Below, in pieces: positions 40,782 through 50,122 of a stretch of 64,000 nucleotides of DNA (its first letter is position 1; every line of letters starts with the position of its first letter). The translations under genes and the position numbers were made by a program. Source of the DNA: Bacteroidota bacterium (GTDB lineage Bacteria; Bacteroidota; Bacteroidia; Chitinophagales; Saprospiraceae). The notes below the pieces were generated by a model, which saw nothing but the letters and a program-made list of their open reading frames with translations, was not told the DNA's origin and did not search any database. The DNA lies in the NCBI GenBank assembly GCA_963169455.1, contig CAUJDW010000157.1, positions 1 to 64,000 of the forward strand, written 5' to 3'.

Positions 40782-41825
40782 TTGAGCCAGCAAGATTCAT
40801 ATATCAAGGGTAGGGGAGCCCAGATCAACCCGGCCAACCGCTTCGAACAGCACGTCCGCGAAGGCGAACCGGAAGATCCTGCGGCGCGCACCCGATACAT
40901 CAAAGTCCATGCAAAAACCATCCTCAACCGAGTGGAAAGCCCCGACATTGGCATGGGCTGGTCGATGAACCCCTATCAGGGCTGTGAACACGGCTGCATC
41001 TATTGCTATGCCCGCAATACACATAACTACTGGGGGTATAGCGCAGGGCTGGATTTCGAGCGGAAAATCCTGGTAAAGGAAGATGCGCCGCGCCTGCTGG
41101 AAGAACAGCTTAAAAAGAAAAACTGGCAGCCGGAACCTATTATGCTGGCCGGCAACACGGATTGCTACCAGCCCATTGAAAGGGAACTCGAAATCACGAG
41201 GGAAATCCTGAAAGTACTGTGGAAATACCGCCACCCCGTCGGCATTATCACAAAAAACAGCCTTATCCTGCGCGACCTCGACATACTGAAGCCCATGGCT
41301 GAAAACCGCCTTCTGCGCACTTCCATCTCCCTGACAACCCTCGACGAAGGGCTGCGCCGGCAACTTGAACCCCGAACGGCTTCTGTCGAGTCGCGCCTGA
41401 AAACCATCCAAACCCTCGCAGGTAACGGCATCCCGGTAAACGTCATGCTGGCGCCCATCATCCCGGGCCTGAACGATCACGAAATTTTCAGCATGGCGGA
41501 AAAAGCCGCAGGCCTGGGAGCCCTTTCCATCGCCTATACCCTGGTGCGCCTCAACGGCGATGTGGCGGAAATCTTTGAAGACTGGATATGGAAAAATATG
41601 CCGGGCCGGGCCGACAGGGTGCTGAACCGGATTCGCGATTGCCACAGCGGCCAGCTCAACGACAGCCGATTCGGAACCCGCATGCGGGGGGAAGGCGAAA
41701 TCGCCGATATGGTTGCTCAACAGTTTAAACTGGCACGGCAAAAGTACTTCCCCAAAAATGAGAAAGCGGAATATAACCTGGCCCTCTTCGAACAATTCCG
41801 CACACCTCAACTGAAACTTTTTTGA
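40782..41825 (+). CDS. PA0069-family radical SAM protein
   Basis: A 347-residue radical S-adenosylmethionine protein with the cluster motif CX3CX2C in MNPYQGCEHGCIYCYARNTH, and flanking conserved parts GRGAQINPANRFE near the N terminus and LAPIIPGLNDHEI in the barrel. The family is often annotated next to spore photoproduct lyase-like proteins, but the chemistry is unknown. No ATG exists near the N terminus; TTG at 40782 is chosen because the -7 promoter box covers the only other candidate. The stop overlaps the alternative TTG start of the downstream sigma-factor frame; the two genes may be linked by chance. Confidence 0.85.
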   Translation: MSQQDSYIKGRGAQINPANRFEQHVREGEPEDPAARTRYIKVHAKTILNRVESPDIGMGWSMNPYQGCEHGCIYCYARNTHNYWGYSAGLDFERKILVKEDAPRLLEEQLKKKNWQPEPIMLAGNTDCYQPIERELEITREILKVLWKYRHPVGIITKNSLILRDLDILKPMAENRLLRTSISLTTLDEGLRRQLEPRTASVESRLKTIQTLAGNGIPVNVMLAPIIPGLNDHEIFSMAEKAAGLGALSIAYTLVRLNGDVAEIFEDWIWKNMPGRADRVLNRIRDCHSGQLNDSRFGTRMRGEGEIADMVAQQFKLARQKYFPKNEKAEYNLALFEQFRTPQLKLF

Positions 41826-41887
41826 CTTTTTTCCCAACGATCGCCAAATTGCATCCGTCTTTTCTCCGATCACTACAAAATGGAGAG

Positions 41888-42475
41888 ATGGCGCCAAACC
41901 AAGTCAGGCTGACTCTTACTTCCGTGGAGGCAGAACAGAAAACAGAACGCACTGAGCTAGAGGCCATCGTCGATGCCTGCCTTAGAGGAGAAAGGCAGGC
42001 CCAGCAACGCCTTTACCAGCAATTCTACAACCCACTTTTTGCTATCTGCCTCCGCTACGCCACAGACCACGATGAGGCAGGGAGCCTCGTAAACCAGGCA
42101 TTCCTGAAGGCATTTCAGGCCCTGGGGCAGTGTAAGGACCTCCAGGCATTCCCCGCCTGGATCAGCCGCATCGCCGTCAATGTCTGCCTGGACCACGTCC
42201 GGCGAATGAAACCCCGGCGAACCCTGGCGCTGGAAGATGCACCCGAACCGGCTATTCCGTCTTCCGCCCTGGACAAAATGTCGGCCGAAGACCTCCTGAA
42301 AATGGTTCAGCAACTGCCGCCGGTGAGCCGGGCCGTATTCTCCCTGTACGTCATCGAGGGTTATAAACACGAAGAGATCGCACAGCAATTGGGCATGAAC
42401 GTGGGCACCTCACGCTGGCACCTATCCATTGCAAAAAAGGAACTGAAACGCTTACTCCAAAACTATCATTCGTAA
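41888..42475 (+). CDS. ECF-type RNA polymerase sigma factor
   Basis: A 195-residue sigma-70 family factor of the extracytoplasmic-function class. Region 2 is ERQAQQRLYQQFYNPLFAICLRYATDHDEAGSLVNQAFLKAFQ and FPAWISRIAVNVCLDHVRR; region 4 is LPPVSRAVFSLYVIEGYKHEEIAQQLGMNVGTSRWHLSIAKKELKRLL. The ATG at 41888 follows GGAGAG; the open frame extends to a TTG at 41822 overlapping the previous gene. It is followed after 4 bases by a membrane protein that probably controls it. It will direct transcription in response to an envelope signal; targets are not identifiable. Confidence 0.92.
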   Translation: MAPNQVRLTLTSVEAEQKTERTELEAIVDACLRGERQAQQRLYQQFYNPLFAICLRYATDHDEAGSLVNQAFLKAFQALGQCKDLQAFPAWISRIAVNVCLDHVRRMKPRRTLALEDAPEPAIPSSALDKMSAEDLLKMVQQLPPVSRAVFSLYVIEGYKHEEIAQQLGMNVGTSRWHLSIAKKELKRLLQNYHS

Positions 42476-42479
42476 GAAG

Positions 42480-43847
42480 ATGAGCCACCACGATAAATTC
42501 TGGGAAAAATTCGGCGGAAAGATCCGGGATTATCAGCCGGATGGCTATTCGCAGGCCGACTGGGCCGGCATGGAAGAATTGCTGAGCGGAACCCGGCCGC
42601 CAGCCGCCACCGGAAGGAAAAGGAAAGCCTTCCTGCTCGCCGCATGCCTGCTGGCTTTCCTTGCCATCACCACCATCGCTATCCTGTTGCCTTCCCGGCT
42701 CGCAGATAATTCTACCCGTCCTGTAGCGACGGCTAATCTCGGAAATGCCGCACAGCTTAGCGCCCCCGCACCTGCCGAAAATGCGGCAGGGCAGGATGGG
42801 AACCCAGGCCCCGCAAAGGGGGATAAAAAAGAAGAGGATAAAGTTCAAACATTGAATAAACCCGTGGTGGAATCCCCGAATTCGGGGGTAGGAGAGGGGC
42901 CCGCCACCGCAAAAACCACCCCACGGCCCGACATGCCGGAAAGCGGCCCGGCCCCACTTACTGAAACGCAGGGCGCCGGCCTGGCTCGTTTGCCGCAACT
43001 GAAAATATCAGAACCCGGCGCTTTGACGGAGGTGCTTCCTCCGGCCACGGCCGAATCGAAGGATGCGCCTGCCCCCGTGGAAATCGAAACCGGCAAACTT
43101 CTGGAATTGCGGGCTGATCAGCCGGCTCCGGCAATCGGGGCGATACCCCTTCCCCGAAGCCTGAACAGCCCACCTGCCGGAGCAATTGCATCGGCATCTG
43201 CGCTAAAGCCCGCCAGGAACTGGTACGGCGGCATACTTCTGGGCCTGAATAACACGATTACCGACTACCACAACTTTAGCTATTCCGCAACGCCCCTGCT
43301 GGGATTTTTCGGTGGGGTGGAGTGGAATTACAAATGGGGCATACAGGCGGAATTGCACGCCAAATACGTCAACAATTACAACCTTGACTATACGGTTGTG
43401 AGTTACTGGTACAACAGTTCCAATTTTCTGGAGGCCAGGGAAGAAAGGTATTCGACGGAAGCTTTCCTGGCGCTGGAAATGCCGCTTGTCCTCAAACGGC
43501 GCCTCAGCCCGCGCACCGCCTTGCTGGCCGGCCTGAGGCCCTCACTGATCTTTGAAGCCAAAAACGGTTTTGGGTTGCTTTCCATGCAGCGGGAAGAGGA
43601 AGCTGATTTTGGCCAGGGTGGCCAGAGCCCCACGACATCAGGCTCTGGCCGGCCTGCAGCCGGCCGGAACCTGGCTGGCAGCGACCTTGGGCTCATCGTT
43701 GGGATGGAATGGGCTTTTCACCCGCGCTGGTCGCTGGATGCCCGTTACATCCAGGGTTTTCGCGACCTTAGCCCGGGCCATTTCTACCAGGATGACGCCA
43801 CCCACCTGAATTCCGACCTCCAACTGACCATCAGGAGAAAATTTTAA
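42480..43847 (+). CDS. Inner-membrane-anchored protein with outer-membrane barrel-like C terminus
   Basis: A 455-residue protein coupled to the sigma factor gene (4 bases between them). The N terminus (1-49, cytosolic) has FWEKFGGKIRDYQPDGYSQADWAGMEELL, followed by one membrane helix at about 50-71. Residues about 75-235 are a low-complexity Pro/Ala-rich linker. Residues about 240-455 resemble a PorT-like outer-membrane barrel (WYGGILLGLNNTITDYHNFSYSATPLLGFFGGVEWNYKWGIQAELHAKYV; SLDARYIQGFRDLS; ending in RRKF). The layout suggests a sigma-linked sensor that could span the periplasm. It has no ASD-type anti-sigma motif I can recognise. The barrel assignment is by pattern. Confidence 0.78.
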   Translation: MSHHDKFWEKFGGKIRDYQPDGYSQADWAGMEELLSGTRPPAATGRKRKAFLLAACLLAFLAITTIAILLPSRLADNSTRPVATANLGNAAQLSAPAPAENAAGQDGNPGPAKGDKKEEDKVQTLNKPVVESPNSGVGEGPATAKTTPRPDMPESGPAPLTETQGAGLARLPQLKISEPGALTEVLPPATAESKDAPAPVEIETGKLLELRADQPAPAIGAIPLPRSLNSPPAGAIASASALKPARNWYGGILLGLNNTITDYHNFSYSATPLLGFFGGVEWNYKWGIQAELHAKYVNNYNLDYTVVSYWYNSSNFLEAREERYSTEAFLALEMPLVLKRRLSPRTALLAGLRPSLIFEAKNGFGLLSMQREEEADFGQGGQSPTTSGSGRPAAGRNLAGSDLGLIVGMEWAFHPRWSLDARYIQGFRDLSPGHFYQDDATHLNSDLQLTIRRKF

Positions 43848-43851
43848 AGGT

Positions 43852-43890
43852 ATGGTTGGAGGCTACTCAAGGGAGTAAACCTCCAACCAT
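43852..43890. terminator. Hairpin between convergent genes
   Basis: ATGGTTGGAGG (43852-43862) pairs with CCTCCAACCAT (43880-43890), with a further TACTC/GAGTA inside. It lies between the stops at 43847 and 43956; there is no T-run, so termination is inferred from position. Confidence 0.55.
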
Positions 43891-43955
43891 GCTCCACACC
43901 CGGCAACCGGCCACGCTCCCCGAAAAGGAGAAATGAGCCACTGCCGGCTATTTCC

Positions 43956-46900
43956 TTACTGCTTCAGGAAGCGGGCCGTTTTAACTTCGCGGCCGGTATA
44001 GTACCTGAGCATGTAGAAGCCGGGCTGAAGGGCTTCCACGTTCAGTTCCATCTGCTGTATGCCGGCCTCTGCATCCACAGCGCGGCTGAATACCGCTCTG
44101 CCTGCCTGGTCCAGTATTTCGATCCTGGCGCTTCCCAACCCATCCTCCTGCGGTTGGTCGATGCGCACGCTGAGGGTATGCGCCACCGGCACCGGCCAAA
44201 GTTCGACAGACAGCTCTTCCCTGCGGCTTTCCGGCTGGGCCAGGACGTTCGGGCTGCTACCCATGCCGGAACTCTTCTGAATTGCAACATGATTTTCGGA
44301 AAGGCTGAAACAGTCGTCGCTCAGGCTGGCCACAGAAGCCGTATCTCCAACCATGGCGGTTAAAGCGCCGGTGTAGGCAAGCCCCCAAACGCGGTTCGGG
44401 GCGGAACCTGAATTCTCGAAGTTGAACACGTCTTCGTCCAGTATCTGCAGGATCACATTGCTGGAATCCGTGAGAAGGTAAACAAACCTGCTGTTGCTCA
44501 CGCCTGAGCTGTCGAAACGCACCCAGTCGGTAAACCCGTCAGCTGGTGTAACAACCACCACCGTGTCGCCCTCTTCCGTCGTGATCCGGCCGCCGTTCGG
44601 CACATCCTGGTTCACAGTCACGAAGTTCTCGGAAAGGGCGTAACAGCCGCTGGCCAGAACGGCCAGGTAAGCCGTGTCGCCAGGCATGGCGAGCAAACTG
44701 TCAGAATACGCCAGGCCCCACACGCGGGTGATGCCCACGCCCAGGCTTTCAAAATTGGTGGGGTCTGAACCGCCGTTCGTGCCGATCACAATATTGTTTG
44801 TATCGGTCAGCAACAGGGCGTAATTCGCACCGATGACGCCGTAATTTTCAAAATAGAGTACGTCGGGATTTCCATCACCCGCACAAACGTAGGTTACCGT
44901 CTCCTGATCGGTAGTGCGGATCAGGCCGCCGGCCACTTCTTCCAGGTTGACCGTGATGAAGTTGTCCGAGAGGTCATAACAATCATCCGAAAGGGCGGCG
45001 ATCGTGGCGGTGTCGCCCACCATGGCTGTAATTTCGCCGGTATATGCCATCGCCCATACCCGCAGCGGGCTGAGCCCTGCGCCGCTCAGGCCGGACAAAT
45101 CCAGGCTGGGCGGGAAGAGGATCACGTTGCTGGTGTCCGTTATCACGTATGCGAAAAGGCTGTTCACTGCGCCCATGCTGTCCAGAAGGATCACATCTTC
45201 CAGGTTCGCAATGGTGCAGGCATTGATCTCGGTAGTACTGTCCGGCGTGCTGACAGTGCCGCCGTCGGGAATGTCGCGGTATATGGTTATGTAATTCGTG
45301 GAAAGGGCGTAACAGGCATCGGCCAGGCTGGAGGAGGGAATGGTGTCGCCCGGCATGGCGAGCAGAGCGCCGTTGTATGCGAGCCCCCAAACCCTCGATA
45401 CGCCTGTGCTGTCATCGTCGAAGTCTTCGAAGTCTTCCGCGGGAATCGACAGGATGACGTTGTTGGTGTCTGTGATCAGGTAGGTAAATGCTCCGCCCAC
45501 TACGGCAATACTGTCGAAGCGAATGCTGTCCGGCACACCGTCTCCGGGGCAGGTATATACGAAAACTTCCCCATCTTCGGTTACGACTCTTCCGCCGATC
45601 AGTTGCTCCTTAATTACCGTCACGAAGTTGTCGGAAAGGTCGTAACAGTCATCGGAAAGGAGCGCTACGGAAGCGGTGTCTCCGGCCATGGCCGTCAGGC
45701 TGCCGGTGTAGGCCAGCCCCCAGATGCGGGAAATCCCGCCGCTGCTTCCGTCAAAGTCAACAGCGTCACCTGTTGCCACACTCAGGATAATGTTGCTGGT
45801 GTCGGTAACCAGATAGGCATAGTTACTGTTCCCGGTTCCGGTGCTGTCCAGGCGGACGATGTCGGGCAGGCCGTCGCTGACGCAGGCAGTTACGGTATCC
45901 TGGCCGCTTTCGGTGCTTACCGTGCCGCCCTCGGGTGCTTCCCGGAAAATGGTGACGAAGTTGTCGGAAAGGTCATAACAGTCATCGGAAAGCACTCCCG
46001 AAGTAAGCGTGTCTCCGGCCATGGCCGTCAGGTTGCCGGTATAGGCAAGCCCCCAGGCACGGGAAACGCCTGTGCTGTCATTTTCAAAATCCGCAGTGTC
46101 TCCAATAAGCACTTCAAGAATTACATTATTCGTATCGGTTAATACAAAGACATACAGGCTGTTGCTTGCTCCGCTTGAACTGAAGCCGACGATGTCGGGC
46201 GCGCCGTCGCCAGGGCAGGTATACACTTCGCTTAGCCCTCCATCTGCACTTACGGAGCCACCCTCGGGCTGTTCGCGGTAGACCGTCACGAAGTTGCCGG
46301 ATAAGGCGTAACAGCCGTCCGCCAACACGGAACTGGAGGCGATATCACCCACATCAGCCGTCAGGTTGCCTTCATACACCAACCCCCATACCCTGAGCAG
46401 CCCAATTCCGGAAGGCTCGAAATCATAACTGTCACCGGTGAGAATCTCAAGGATGACATTGTTCTCATCGGTTAGCAGATAGGTGAAAGCGCCTGCTCCA
46501 ATGCCCAGGCTGTCGAAGCGAACCACATCGGCAATGCCGTTGCCGGGGCAAATGAACAAAGTGGTGGCGCCATCCTCCGTTTGTACCGTTCCGCCGTCGA
46601 TTCCTTCCAGGTTGATTGTTACGTAATTACCGGACAAATCAAAACAGCCATCGGAAAGGGCAACAGCAGAGGCCGTATCGCCCGGCATTGCCGTCAGGCT
46701 GCCGGTATAGGCCAGGCCCCATACCCTTAAAATGCCTGCTGCGGAGGAATCGAAATCGTAACTGTCTCCGGCAATGACCTCCAGAATGACATTATTGGTG
46801 TCGGTGAGCAGGTAGGTGTAGAATCCGGTAGTGAAGCCCGTGCTGTCAAAAGAAATGGTGTCCGGCTGATTGTTTCCAACGCAAAGGAAAAGTGAAGTAT

Positions 46901-49670
46901 CCCCGCTTTGGGTAGTTACGGCGCCTCCCAGGGTTTCCGAAAACTCCAGGCTGACAAAGTTGTCCGACAAAGCGTAACAACTATCTGCCAGAGGCGCTAC
47001 CGAAGCGGTGTCGCCGGACTGCAGCGTCAGGTTGCCGGTGTAGGCCAGCCCCCAAACGCGGTACAGGCCGCCGCCCAGGCTGTCGGGGAGGATCATATTG
47101 GAAGGCAATACATCCAGGATGACGTTATTGGTGTCGGCCAGAATAAAGGCATAGCTGTTTCCGCTTGCGCCGCTGCTGTCCAGGCGGATGGTATCTGCAG
47201 GGGTGCTGCCCAGGCAGAGTGAAACGAATACTTCGCCGCTTTCCGTCGATACGGCGCCGCCGGCAACGGCATCGACTTCGATACGGACAAAATTGCCGGA
47301 CAACGCGAAACAGGCGTCCGAAAGGAGCGTGGAGCCGGCATCGTCACCGGGCTGAGCCGTCAGGTTGCCGGTATAGGACAACCCCCATACCCGGTAAAGG
47401 CCGGTGCTGGAGGAGGAAAAGTCAAACTCGTCGCCGGCCTGGAGGCTCAGGATGGTATTTGCGGTATCCGTCAGCAGGTATGTGAAAGCAGCATTGCCCG
47501 TCCCCGCGCTGTCGAAACGGACGATATCGGCCAGGCCGTCGCAGGTGCACAGGTAAACATCTGTCAGCCCCGATTCGGTGCTGACCGTCCCTCCAACAGG
47601 CTGTTCTTTGAATACGGTGACGAAATTTTCAGACAAGTCGAAACAGCCGTCGGCCAGCGTGGCTGTTGAAGCCGTATCGCCGGGCTGGGCCGTGGGGTTT
47701 CCAATATAGGCCAGCCCCCATACCCGGCAGGCTCCCAGGGGAGCGCTTTCGAAATCTACTTCGCCGGAAGCCGAAACAGAAAGGATCACATTGTTCGTAT
47801 CGGTTACCAGATAGGCGTACGGGCTGTTTCCTGTCCCCAGGCTGTCAAACCGCAACAGGTCGGGGATGCTGTCGCCCGGGCAGACATAAGCCACTGTGCC
47901 GCCGCCTTCCAGTGCAACCGTGCCTGCCTCCGGCAATCCCAGGAAAATGCTAATGAAATTTTCGGAAAGCGAGAAACAACCATCCGCCAGGCTTGCTGCA
48001 GAGGCAGTATCGCCTGGCATCGCCGAAAGGCTGCCGGTATAGGCCAGGCCCCAGACTCTGTAGTTGCCGTCAGGCAGGGTGTCGAACCCGGCGCTGTCCG
48101 AACCAGGTATAAACAGGATGACGTTGTCTTCGCCGGTTACGAGATAGGAATAAGCACCGCCGGCAACCCCCATGCTGTCGAAGCGGACGAAGCCCGTAAT
48201 ACTGTCCCCCGGACAGCTATAAACTTCCGTTTCGCCAGCTTCGGTGCTCACCTGGCCTCCCTCCGGCTTGAGGTGATAAACCGTGAGAAAATTGCCCGAC
48301 AGGGCAAAACAGTCATCCGACAGTGTAGCGGTGGATGCGGTGTCGCCCACCATAGCGGTAAGCGCGCCATTGAAGGCCAGCCCCCAGACGCGGTATTCGC
48401 CGGGATTATATGATTCGAAATCAATGAAATTGGTGTCGGGCAAAGCCAGAATAATATTGCTCGTATCGGTGAGCAGGAATTGAAAGAAATCGGCCGCTAC
48501 GCCGCTGCTGTCGAAGCGGACGGTATCCGCCACCATGTCGCCCGGGCAGGTGTAAACTTCAGTATCGCCGTTTTCTGCGGAAACCATGCCGCCGCCGGCG
48601 CCATCCTTATTGATGGTGACATAGTTGTCCGACAAAACAAAACAGCCGTCCGACAAGCTGGCCACGGAGGCGGTGTCGCCGGGGGCTGCCGTGAGGTTGC
48701 CGGTGAAAGCCAGCCCCCATACCCGGCAGATTCCGGAACCCAGGGTGTCGAAGTCCACTTCATCCGAGCTGCTGATCAGCAGAATGACGTTGTTGGTGTC
48801 GGTGACGATATACACATAGTCGTTGTTTCCGGCATCCATGCTGTCGAACCGGATGAGGGTGGAAGCACTGCCCCCTGCGCAGAGGAAAACATCAACTGCG
48901 CCATCCTCGGTGCTGACCGTACCGGCCCGGGGCTCCTGCCGGTAAATAGTGACGAAGTTTTCCGAAATGGAATAACAACCGTCGGCCAGGCTGGCTGCGC
49001 CGGCATCGTCGCCAGGTTGTGCAGTAAGGGCCCCGAGGTAGGCCAGGCCCCAGACGCGGGAAACACCGGTGCTGTCGCTTTCAAAATCTGCGCTGTCGCC
49101 GTTCAGAATTGCAGTGATCACATTGTTCTCGTCCGTAACGATGTAAGTAAAATTGGCGCTGGCATCCACCCCCGCGCTATCGAAGCGGACGATATCAGCC
49201 AGGCCGTCACCCGGACAGGTATAAGCCACGGTTTCGCCGGCTTCTGTGCTCACCGTGCCGCCTGCCAGCGCATCGCCGGTAACTTCAATGAAGTTTGCCG
49301 TAAGCGCATAACAGCCCCCCGCCAGCGGGGTGCCGAAAGGGTCGCCGGCTTCTGCCGTTATAGGGCCGACGAAATTGAAGCCGTAAACCCTGAAATTATT
49401 CCCGGCCAGGCTGGAAAAGTCAATCGTTCCGCTCAGCCCGATGTACACGATGATATCGTTTTCATCGACGACCAGATAGCCGATGGGAAGGGCATGCAGG
49501 TTGGTAGTGAAATTGACCCGCGACCCCTGCCCATCCTGGCAAAGGTCAACCGGGTTCGGCCCGTTTGGCCCAATAAGGGTGACGCCGTTAAAACAGGGAA
49601 ACTGGGCGTGAAGGACGCTCCCGGACATTAGCAGGAGCAGGAGAGAAAGGATAGAGTGCTTGAGTTTCAT
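43956..49670 (-). CDS. Giant repetitive secreted protein with T9SS type A sorting domain
   Basis: A 1904-residue protein with a signal peptide (MKLKHSILSLLLLLMSGSVLHAQ), one divergent N-terminal unit, fifteen tandem units of about 113 residues, and a type IX secretion C-terminal domain (LSVELWPVPVAHTLSVRIDQPQ, IEILDQAGRAVFSRAV, LQPGFYMLRYYTGREVKTARFLKQ). Each unit begins with GGTVSTE-like sequence, has YTCPGDG, VRFDS, VTDTNNVIL, RVWGLAYTGNLTA and ends with LSDDCYDLSDNFVTI. Two Cys per unit, about 80 residues apart, probably form a disulfide. The Asp/Asn-rich loops could bind calcium. It is likely a surface adhesin or sheath protein; function is not known. Unit DNA is highly alike but not identical, so expansion is old or under selection. 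Confidence 0.93.
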   Translation of the reverse strand: MKLKHSILSLLLLLMSGSVLHAQFPCFNGVTLIGPNGPNPVDLCQDGQGSRVNFTTNLHALPIGYLVVDENDIIVYIGLSGTIDFSSLAGNNFRVYGFNFVGPITAEAGDPFGTPLAGGCYALTANFIEVTGDALAGGTVSTEAGETVAYTCPGDGLADIVRFDSAGVDASANFTYIVTDENNVITAILNGDSADFESDSTGVSRVWGLAYLGALTAQPGDDAGAASLADGCYSISENFVTIYRQEPRAGTVSTEDGAVDVFLCAGGSASTLIRFDSMDAGNNDYVYIVTDTNNVILLISSSDEVDFDTLGSGICRVWGLAFTGNLTAAPGDTASVASLSDGCFVLSDNYVTINKDGAGGGMVSAENGDTEVYTCPGDMVADTVRFDSSGVAADFFQFLLTDTSNIILALPDTNFIDFESYNPGEYRVWGLAFNGALTAMVGDTASTATLSDDCFALSGNFLTVYHLKPEGGQVSTEAGETEVYSCPGDSITGFVRFDSMGVAGGAYSYLVTGEDNVILFIPGSDSAGFDTLPDGNYRVWGLAYTGSLSAMPGDTASAASLADGCFSLSENFISIFLGLPEAGTVALEGGGTVAYVCPGDSIPDLLRFDSLGTGNSPYAYLVTDTNNVILSVSASGEVDFESAPLGACRVWGLAYIGNPTAQPGDTASTATLADGCFDLSENFVTVFKEQPVGGTVSTESGLTDVYLCTCDGLADIVRFDSAGTGNAAFTYLLTDTANTILSLQAGDEFDFSSSSTGLYRVWGLSYTGNLTAQPGDDAGSTLLSDACFALSGNFVRIEVDAVAGGAVSTESGEVFVSLCLGSTPADTIRLDSSGASGNSYAFILADTNNVILDVLPSNMILPDSLGGGLYRVWGLAYTGNLTLQSGDTASVAPLADSCYALSDNFVSLEFSETLGGAVTTQSGDTSLFLCVGNNQPDTISFDSTGFTTGFYTYLLTDTNNVILEVIAGDSYDFDSSAAGILRVWGLAYTGSLTAMPGDTASAVALSDGCFDLSGNYVTINLEGIDGGTVQTEDGATTLFICPGNGIADVVRFDSLGIGAGAFTYLLTDENNVILEILTGDSYDFEPSGIGLLRVWGLVYEGNLTADVGDIASSSVLADGCYALSGNFVTVYREQPEGGSVSADGGLSEVYTCPGDGAPDIVGFSSSGASNSLYVFVLTDTNNVILEVLIGDTADFENDSTGVSRAWGLAYTGNLTAMAGDTLTSGVLSDDCYDLSDNFVTIFREAPEGGTVSTESGQDTVTACVSDGLPDIVRLDSTGTGNSNYAYLVTDTSNIILSVATGDAVDFDGSSGGISRIWGLAYTGSLTAMAGDTASVALLSDDCYDLSDNFVTVIKEQLIGGRVVTEDGEVFVYTCPGDGVPDSIRFDSIAVVGGAFTYLITDTNNVILSIPAEDFEDFDDDSTGVSRVWGLAYNGALLAMPGDTIPSSSLADACYALSTNYITIYRDIPDGGTVSTPDSTTEINACTIANLEDVILLDSMGAVNSLFAYVITDTSNVILFPPSLDLSGLSGAGLSPLRVWAMAYTGEITAMVGDTATIAALSDDCYDLSDNFITVNLEEVAGGLIRTTDQETVTYVCAGDGNPDVLYFENYGVIGANYALLLTDTNNIVIGTNGGSDPTNFESLGVGITRVWGLAYSDSLLAMPGDTAYLAVLASGCYALSENFVTVNQDVPNGGRITTEEGDTVVVVTPADGFTDWVRFDSSGVSNSRFVYLLTDSSNVILQILDEDVFNFENSGSAPNRVWGLAYTGALTAMVGDTASVASLSDDCFSLSENHVAIQKSSGMGSSPNVLAQPESRREELSVELWPVPVAHTLSVRIDQPQEDGLGSARIEILDQAGRAVFSRAVDAEAGIQQMELNVEALQPGFYMLRYYTGREVKTARFLKQ

Positions 49671-49923
49671 TGGATCGATTTTTGGTTTTTAAGCGTGTAA
49701 TATTTTTCTCGCCTTCCGGCAGCCGGCTGTTGCCCGGCTTTGGTTTGCACTGGCTTTCAATTTGTTGCATGCGAGAGCTTGCCCCTTTCACCTTGCCCCA
49801 AAGCAATGCGTACTGTCTGTCGGGCAGCCTGAACTGAGGAATTTAACCGGGGTGAAGTTTCGAAATGAGGAAAACCACTGCTGTGGCGCAATGTAGCTGA
49901 TGGGTCCAAAAATAATACAAATA

Positions 49924-49931
49924 CAAATATA
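49924..49931 (-). promoter_or_regulatory. Possible -7 box for the giant T9SS protein gene
   Basis: The plus-strand word CAAATATA (49924-49931) is TATATTTG on the minus strand, matching TAnnTTTG. The -33 candidate is CAAA about 15 bases further, which is too short. The predicted leader is about 245 bases. Apart from this, 49671-50122 has no recognisable gene. Confidence 0.35.
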
Positions 49932-50122
49932 ATCAATGCCGATTGTCAAAAAAAGAGCCTGGATGGGGTAGGGGATATGGCCAGGGAGGTGCACGGATGC
50001 TTGCCCGGCTCAAAAGGAACCCCTGCCTGCTGCACTGGTGGGAACTAAATAAGGGGACATGCTTTTAAGGCGCAACTCGTTGAAAAACAGCACCAAAATG
50101 GCTCTGATTGCTACCTGATGTA

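Noticed and set aside
48480..49631. Antisense open frame of about 380 codons across the repeats
   Set aside because: It is a shadow of the coding strand; its composition is unlike a protein family, and it has no start signal.
43956..49670. CRISPR or noncoding repeat array
   Set aside because: The roughly 339-base periodicity is fully explained by the coding repeats of one open frame with signal peptide and sorting domain.
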